Source of the DNA: Nonomuraea indica
GTDB taxonomy: Bacteria; Actinomycetota; Actinomycetes; Streptosporangiales; Streptosporangiaceae
Direction: 5' to 3'
NCBI RefSeq assembly: GCF_002850745.1
Contig: NZ_KZ559480.1
Location: 115,842-179,841 of the forward strand
Length of the DNA: 64,000 nucleotides
Shown here: positions 59,517-64,000 of the stretch, piece after piece
Numbering within the stretch: position 1 is the first letter of the stretch
Layout of the letters: the number at the start of each line of letters is the position of its first letter
Translations under genes and position numbers: made by a program
The notes under the pieces: generated by a model
The model's database searches: none
Seen by the model: the letters and a program-made list of their open reading frames with translations, nothing else
What the model was told of the DNA's origin: nothing

Positions 59517-61075
59517 GCCCCCTCACCCTCCGCTCCGGACGGCAGGGCGGGGAGCTCGGGCGGCTGACGCGTGCCGAGTGGACCAAGTTCAGGTCGGTAC
59601 GCGGCTGGATGGCCGGCATGACGACGGCGGCCCTGGTCATCGTGCTGCTCGGGCTGCTGTCCGCGTCCGGCGACCACGCCTCGTGCGCCGGCGCCGGCGG
59701 CGTCGAGATCGCCTGCCCGGCGCCGCCGGTGGGTCCGGACGGCACGGCGGTGAGCGACAGGTTCTTCTTCGTGCACCGGCAGCTGAGCGGGGACGGCGTC
59801 ATCACCGCCCGGCTCACCTCCATGACCGGCCAGATCCGCAAGCCCGACGTCACCCCCGGGCGGCGGAACGTGGTCGCCGGGGTCGTGCCGTGGGCGAAGA
59901 CCGGCGTGATGATCAAGGACGGCACCCGGCAGGGCTCCCCCTACGCGGCGGTGATGATGACCGGCGCGCACGGGGTGCGGATGCAGCACGACTTCACCCA
60001 CGACGTGGCCGGCCTGCCCGGCGGCGTCTCGGAGCGGTCGCCGCGCTGGCTGCGGCTGACCCGCTCCGGCGACACCCTCACCGGGTACGAGTCCGCCGAC
60101 GGAACGCGCTGGACCCGCATCGGCACCGCGACGCCGGCCGGGCTGCCGCGGACGGTACGGATCGGCGTGTTCGCCGCCTCCCCCGGCGACCTGACCGTCA
60201 TGCGGGGAGATCTCGGCGGCTCCGGCGCGGCCGTGCGCTTCGCCGAGGCCACCGGCGTGTTGGACCAGGTCACCGTGCGGGGTGACACCTCCGGGGACTG
60301 GCGTGACGACGACGTCGGCGCCACCGTCGACCCTGACGGGTCGGTCCACCATCCGGGCCGCGCGAGCCGGTCCGGCGGCGCCTTCTCGGTCACCGGCGTG
60401 GGCGACATCGCCCCGGCCGTCGAAGGGCCGACCGCCGAGCGCCCGCTCGGCGGCGCGCCGGCCGCGCTCGTCCTGGTCATCGTGGTGTCGGTCATGTTCG
60501 CCACCGCCGAGTACCGGCACGGCCTGATCCGCCTCACCCTGCTGGCCGGCCCGCGCCGCGGCCTGACGCTGCCGGCCAAGGCGCTCGCGCTCGGCCTGGT
60601 CACCTTCGCCGCCGCCCTGCCCGCCATCGCGGTCACCTTCGCGGCCGGCGGGAGGATCCTGCGCGCCAACGGCAACGCCGTCCTGCCCGTGTCCCTGCCG
60701 ACCGAGGCGCGTGTCGTGGCCGGCCTGGCCGCTCTGTTCGCGCTGGCCGCCGTGCTCGCCCTGGCGCTCGGCGCGCTGCTGCGGAGCAGCGTCGCCGCGG
60801 TCATCACGGCGGTCGTGGCGATCGTGGTCCCGCACGTCGTCGCGACCACCTCGATCCTGCCGGACAGCGCGGCGCGATGGCTGCTGCGCGTCACCCCGGC
60901 GGCCGGGTTCGCCGTCCAGCAGACCGTCCCGGCGTACCCGCACGTGCTGAGCCATGACGCGCCGAGCGCCGGTTTCTATCCGCTGCCGCCGTGGGGCGGC
61001 CTCGCGGTCGCGGCCGGTTACGCCGCGCTTGCCCTCGGCCTGGCCGCCTTCCGGCTCCACCGGAGGGACGCATGA
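59513..61075 (+). CDS. ABC-2 permease with large extracytoplasmic LamG/DUF1349-like insertion
   Basis: The 520-aa protein has AEWTKFRSVRGW and TM1 at about 33-50, then roughly 270 residues outside. These have beta-sandwich motifs (DRFFFVHRQLSGDGVITARL, AKTGVMIKDGT, RWLRLTRSGDTLTGYESADG) as in DUF1349/concanavalin-like domains. Five further TM helices from residue 315 onward form the ABC-2 membrane part. It is coupled to the ATPase gene. The insertion could bind a glycan or peptide ligand outside the cell. Confidence 0.85.
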   Translation: MSPLTLRSGRQGGELGRLTRAEWTKFRSVRGWMAGMTTAALVIVLLGLLSASGDHASCAGAGGVEIACPAPPVGPDGTAVSDRFFFVHRQLSGDGVITARLTSMTGQIRKPDVTPGRRNVVAGVVPWAKTGVMIKDGTRQGSPYAAVMMTGAHGVRMQHDFTHDVAGLPGGVSERSPRWLRLTRSGDTLTGYESADGTRWTRIGTATPAGLPRTVRIGVFAASPGDLTVMRGDLGGSGAAVRFAEATGVLDQVTVRGDTSGDWRDDDVGATVDPDGSVHHPGRASRSGGAFSVTGVGDIAPAVEGPTAERPLGGAPAALVLVIVVSVMFATAEYRHGLIRLTLLAGPRRGLTLPAKALALGLVTFAAALPAIAVTFAAGGRILRANGNAVLPVSLPTEARVVAGLAALFALAAVLALALGALLRSSVAAVITAVVAIVVPHVVATTSILPDSAARWLLRVTPAAGFAVQQTVPAYPHVLSHDAPSAGFYPLPPWGGLAVAAGYAALALGLAAFRLHRRDA

Positions 61076-61118
61076 CCGGCCGCGGCCCGCGTGTCCGCCC
61101 CAGGCACGGGAGACGGCC

Positions 61119-61883
61119 GTGAGAGCGTACCTGCACGCCGAATGGACGAAGCTCCGCACCGCGCCGAGCACCGTCCCGCTGCTGGCCACGATCATCCTGC
61201 TGACCGTGGCCGGCGGCGCCGCCGCCTCCGCCGTCGTCTCCTGCGCCGCGCGGGGTTGCGGCTACGACCCTGCCAGGATCGCCCTGTTCGGGGTCCAGGT
61301 GGGCCAGTCGGTGGTGGCCGTCCTGGCCGTCCTGACCGTCGCCGGCGAGTACGGCACCGGCATGGTCCGGCTCACCCTGACGGCCATGCCGCACCGGATC
61401 AAGGTCCTGGCCGCCAAGGCGATCGTCCTGGCCGGGCTGACCCTGGCCGCCGGGAGCGCCGCCGTGCTCACCGCCATGCTGGTGGCGCGGCCGATCCTGC
61501 TCGACCGGGGCTTCCCGGCCGGCCTGCTCACGCTCACCAGCGGCCCCGTGCTGCGCGCGGTCTTCGGCTCCGTGCTCTACCTGACGCTCATCGCCCTGTT
61601 GAGCCTGGGGATCGCCACCGCCGTCCGGGACTCCGCCGCCGCCGTCGGGGCCGTCCTCGGCCTGCTCCACCTCTTCCCCTCCGTCATCCTCATGATCGCT
61701 GACGCCGGCTGGCAGCGGCTCGCGTGGCAGATCTCCCCCATGAACGCCGGACTCGCCGTCCAGGCCACCACCGGCCTGTCCAGCCTGCCTCTCACGCCGT
61801 GGGCGGGCCTGGGGGTGCCGGCCGCCTGGGCCGCGGCGGCGCTGCTGGGCGGCGGGCTGCTGCTCCGGGCCCGCGACGCCTAG
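61119..61883 (+). CDS. ABC-2 permease (second subunit)
   Basis: The 254-aa protein begins LHAEWTKLRTAPSTVP, the typical start of actinomycete ABC-2 permeases, and has six TM helices. It contains no large insertion. GTG 61119 has GGGAG 7 nt upstream. It follows the first permease by 43 bp and ends at a very strong hairpin, closing the three-gene cassette. Confidence 0.88.
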   Translation: MRAYLHAEWTKLRTAPSTVPLLATIILLTVAGGAAASAVVSCAARGCGYDPARIALFGVQVGQSVVAVLAVLTVAGEYGTGMVRLTLTAMPHRIKVLAAKAIVLAGLTLAAGSAAVLTAMLVARPILLDRGFPAGLLTLTSGPVLRAVFGSVLYLTLIALLSLGIATAVRDSAAAVGAVLGLLHLFPSVILMIADAGWQRLAWQISPMNAGLAVQATTGLSSLPLTPWAGLGVPAAWAAAALLGGGLLLRARDA

Positions 61884-61904
61884 GGACGTGACGAGCGTCG
61901 CGCG

Positions 61905-61942
61905 GGCGGCCGGCGCGCGGGCGGGATCGCGCGCCGGCCGCC
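61905..61942 (+). terminator. 14-bp perfect stem after the ABC cassette
   Basis: GGCGGCCGGCGCGC (61905-61918) and GCGCGCCGGCCGCC (61929-61942) pair perfectly around a 10-nt loop, 22 bp past the stop. It lacks a U-tract. Confidence 0.75.
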
Positions 61943-61963
61943 GCTGACGGTAGAATGATGAGG

Positions 61964-61991
61964 AATCCCGCGCGGGCCACCCGCCGGGATT
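61964..61991 (+). promoter_or_regulatory. Hairpin directly before the MATE-like start codon
   Basis: AATCCCG-C-GCGGG pairs with CCCGC-CGGGATT around a CCA loop with one bulged C, then TCTGCTTTC leads straight into ATG 62001. A TAGAAT (61951-61956) could be the -10 box, so the transcript would start with this hairpin. No Shine-Dalgarno sequence is left. It could act as an attenuator or translation block. Confidence 0.5.
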
Positions 61992-62000
61992 TCTGCTTTC

Positions 62001-63272
62001 ATGACCTCTGCCCTTCGTGTGATCCTCGGCGCGGCCGCGCCCCTCGCCCTGTCGGTGGGCGCCGGCGTCGCCGTCCGCCTGGCCGCCACCTCGCTGCTCG
62101 GCAACCAGGCCACCGCCGAGCTGGCCGCCTTCGCTCTGGCCGGGGCGGTGCTCGGCCCGGTCACCGCCGCCGTGGCCGGCGGGCTGCGGGGGCTGACGCC
62201 GTTCGTCGCCCCCCACCGCGACCGTCCGGCCGCGGCGCTGCCCGCGCTGCGCGACGCGCGGTGGCTGGCCCTCCTGCTCGGCGCCTCGGGCGCGGGCGTC
62301 GTGCTGTGCGTGCCGCTGGTCGCGTCGGCGGGCGGCGTGCCCGGGGAGGTGACCGCCGCGCTCGGCGTGCTGCCTCCGCTGCTGGCCGCGCACGTCCTGC
62401 TGCTCGCGGCGGGCGGCGGCGCGAACGGGACGCTGGTGGCGCTCGGCCACGCCCGGCAGGTGCTCTGGCCGGGCCTGACCGGCACCGCCGCCGAGGTGCT
62501 CCTGCTCGTGGCGCTGGTGCCCAGGCTGGGCGTCGCGGGCGCGGGCGTCGCGCTGGTGGCGGGCACGGCGGTGGCCGTCGCGATCGCCAACGGCCGGCTG
62601 GCCCGCGTGACCGGCCTCAGCGGGCGGGCGCTGTGGCCGGGGCGTCCCCGGCCGCGCGAGATCCTGCGCATGGCCGGGGTCGGCCTGCCGATGTCTGCGG
62701 CGCTGGTGGTCAAGTTCGCGGCGCTGGCCGCAGTGGCCTGGGCGGCGGCGCGGACGGGCGCGCACGGCGCCGCCGCGTACGCGATCCTCGTGTCGCTGGA
62801 CGGGCCGCTCGGCCTGGCCGCGTTCACCGCGGGGCAGGCGGCGGCACCCGAGGTGGCCAGGGCGGCTTCCCCGGCGGCGGTCCGCCGGGTCAACCGGGCC
62901 GCGCTGGCCGTCGCGGTGGCCGGGGTGCTCGCCGGGGCCGCCGTTCTGGGACTCGCCGGCGAGGACGTGCTCGGCCTGTTCGGCTCGGACGGCCGGGTGC
63001 GCGCGGCGGCGACCGGTCTGCTGCCGCTGCTCACCGTCTTCTCCCTGGCCAACGCTTGCGCCATCGTCATGTCGGCGTCCCTGACCGGGCTGCGGCGTCC
63101 GGCCTGGAGTCTCGGCTCCGCGGTCGCCGGTTACGGGCCGCTCGCGCTCGTGGCGGCGCCCGTCGCGGCGGCGTGGGGGCTGAGCGGGCTGTGGTGCGCG
63201 CTGACGGCCTGCGCCGTCCTGGTGCTCGGCCTGCAGACGTGGGGTTTCGTCCGCTACAGCGCGCGCCGATGA
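62001..63272 (+). CDS. MATE-like multidrug/flippase transporter
   Basis: The 423-aa protein has about 12 TM helices with internal two-fold similarity. The first half has LGNQATAELAAFALAGAVLGPV and the second AAAYAILVSLDGPLGLAAFTAGQ, typical of MATE/MOP transporters. No ribosome site precedes ATG 62001; a hairpin does. The substrate is unknown; drug efflux is the common role. Confidence 0.83.
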   Translation: MTSALRVILGAAAPLALSVGAGVAVRLAATSLLGNQATAELAAFALAGAVLGPVTAAVAGGLRGLTPFVAPHRDRPAAALPALRDARWLALLLGASGAGVVLCVPLVASAGGVPGEVTAALGVLPPLLAAHVLLLAAGGGANGTLVALGHARQVLWPGLTGTAAEVLLLVALVPRLGVAGAGVALVAGTAVAVAIANGRLARVTGLSGRALWPGRPRPREILRMAGVGLPMSAALVVKFAALAAVAWAAARTGAHGAAAYAILVSLDGPLGLAAFTAGQAAAPEVARAASPAAVRRVNRAALAVAVAGVLAGAAVLGLAGEDVLGLFGSDGRVRAAATGLLPLLTVFSLANACAIVMSASLTGLRRPAWSLGSAVAGYGPLALVAAPVAAAWGLSGLWCALTACAVLVLGLQTWGFVRYSARR

Positions 63273-63330
63273 GTTCCGCCGCGCCGCACGGTCCCTACCC
63301 TGGAGGACCACGGACGATCAGGGAGCGGCG

Positions 63331-63888
63331 ATGGGCAGGATCCTGTACTCGGCGATGGTGTCGCTGGACGGCTGCATCGAGGACCCGGACGGCAGCATCG
63401 GCTTCACCGTCCCGGACGACGAGACGCACGAGATGGCCAACAAGCAGGCCCGTCAGGCGTCGGCGTTCCTGTTCGGGCGGCGCACGTACGAGGCGATGGA
63501 GCAGCCGTGGCGCGCGGCGGCGAGCCGGGCGGACCTTCCGGAGGTCGAGCGGGAGTTCGCCCGCGCCTACCTGGACACGCCGCGCTACGTCTTCTCCGAC
63601 ACCCTCACCCGGGTGCCGGACGGGGTGCGGCTGGTGCGCGCCGGCGACGCGGTGGCCGAGGTGACCCGGCTCAAGGAGCGCATCGACGGGTGGCTGGGCC
63701 TGGGCGGCGCCGGCCTGGCGGCGTCGCTGCTCGACCTGATCGACGAGTTCGCGCTGTTCGTGCTGCCGGTGGCGGTGGGCGGCGGCAAGCCGTTCTTCCC
63801 GGTGGGCCGCACGCTGAGCCTGCGGCGGACGGAGCATCGGGCCATGGCCTCCGGAGTGGTGTACCTGCGTTACGAGCGCGCCCGCTGA
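63331..63888 (+). CDS. Dihydrofolate-reductase-fold (RibD C-terminal domain) protein
   Basis: The 185-aa protein begins GRILYSAMVSLDGCIEDPDGS and has FLFGRRTYEAM, FSDTLT and GLGGAGLAASLLDLIDEF, the RibD_C/DHFR-like pattern of many stand-alone actinomycete reductases. GGGAG precedes the ATG. NADPH-dependent reduction is likely; the substrate is not known. It converges with the D-ribose pyranase gene. Confidence 0.9.
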   Translation: MGRILYSAMVSLDGCIEDPDGSIGFTVPDDETHEMANKQARQASAFLFGRRTYEAMEQPWRAAASRADLPEVEREFARAYLDTPRYVFSDTLTRVPDGVRLVRAGDAVAEVTRLKERIDGWLGLGGAGLAASLLDLIDEFALFVLPVAVGGGKPFFPVGRTLSLRRTEHRAMASGVVYLRYERAR

Positions 63889-63891
63889 GCG

Positions 63892-63918
63892 CGGGCCGCC
63901 CGGGAGGCGGGTGGCCCG
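63892..63918. terminator. Hairpin between convergent DHFR-like and rbsD-like genes
   Basis: CGGGCC (63892-63897) and GGCCCG (63913-63918) with extra inner G-C pairs fill the 31-bp gap between the two stops. Confidence 0.5.
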
Positions 63919-63919
63919 T

Positions 63920-64000
63920 TCAGAACACGACGCCGCAGCGCAGGATGACGTTGGCGTACGGCCGGGCCTCCCCCGTGCGGACCACGAGCCGGCTCCCGCC
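63920..64000 (-). CDS. rbsD: D-ribose pyranase, C-terminal end (gene continues beyond window)
   Basis: The last 26 residues read RLVVRTGEARPYANVILRCGVVF before TGA at 63920-63922. The RTGE-x-x-PYANVIL pattern is the conserved C-terminus of RbsD/FucU-type ribose pyranases, which interconvert pyranose forms for ribose uptake. Only the tail is visible, so a wider ribose operon is expected to the right. Confidence 0.8.
   Translation of the reverse strand, partial: GGSRLVVRTGEARPYANVILRCGVVF

Noticed and set aside
61964..61991. Known riboswitch before the MATE gene (for example guanidine or preQ1)
   Set aside because: Only one short hairpin with a CCA loop is present; none of the consensus elements I know of could be found.

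Overview
The window is very GC-rich (close to 70% by eye). It has frequent GTG starts, many 4-bp ATGA/GTGA gene overlaps and families typical of filamentous actinomycetes (PucR, CGNR zinc-finger regulators, DUF6183, DUF6461-like, DUF6355-like, HTH-STAND-WD40 proteins, small secreted Cys proteins). I read it as chromosomal DNA of an actinomycete, possibly Streptosporangiales (Nonomuraea-like). The genus is a guess. I saw no rRNA, tRNA or CRISPR array.

Layout. (1) 1-9.3 kb: after a partial LysR gene comes a tightly overlapping minus-strand operon (NCS1 permease, hydantoinase/oxoprolinase-like ATPase, DUF917, OsmC, Cds1-like cysteine desulfhydrase). Divergent to it lie a second DUF917 gene and a PucR regulator, with a perfect palindrome between the two units. 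This is the strongest candidate for an undescribed system: uptake and dismantling of a hydantoin-, thiohydantoin- or thiazolidine-type compound with release or reuse of sulfur. (2) 9.7-15 kb: serine hydrolase, two CGNR regulators, one alpha/beta hydrolase under a CATTAG-rich promoter, a PTP-like phosphatase and an HTH-TM protein. (3) 15.2-29.2 kb: a disturbed accessory stretch. It has small secreted proteins, a large membrane protein, an IS5-type element inserted exactly in that gene's stop codon and carrying an antisense passenger, a SigE-like sigma gene broken by one in-frame amber codon, a 211-bp duplicated segment, and several gene remnants. (4) 29.2-32.5 kb: regulator-enzyme pairs with short operators (XRE-cupin/aminotransferase, MarR/SDR). 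(5) 32.9-36.5 kb: an amino-acid utilisation unit (DAACS transporter, threonine-synthase-fold PLP enzyme, YheO/DauR-type regulator, RidA). (6) 36.6-40.5 kb: a 1301-aa HTH-STAND-TM protein with 14 WD40 repeats, facing a small secreted protein. (7) 41-51 kb: ordinary accessory genes (SnoaL-like, MmyB-like XRE with a long dyad operator, hydrolase, DUF998, SDRs, NmrA, LysR, DUF488, methyltransferase). (8) 51.3-56.5 kb: Zn-ribbon protein, secreted CAP protein, Tat-exported family-8 polysaccharide lyase, BtrH-like protein. (9) 56.6-63.9 kb: OmpR-type two-component system divergent from a three-gene ABC-2 cassette whose first permease has a large LamG/DUF1349-like extracytoplasmic insertion; then a MATE-like transporter, a DHFR/RibD-fold protein and the end of a D-ribose pyranase gene.

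Functional annotation is by reading motifs and recalling families. No database search was possible, so similarities to named proteins are from memory.
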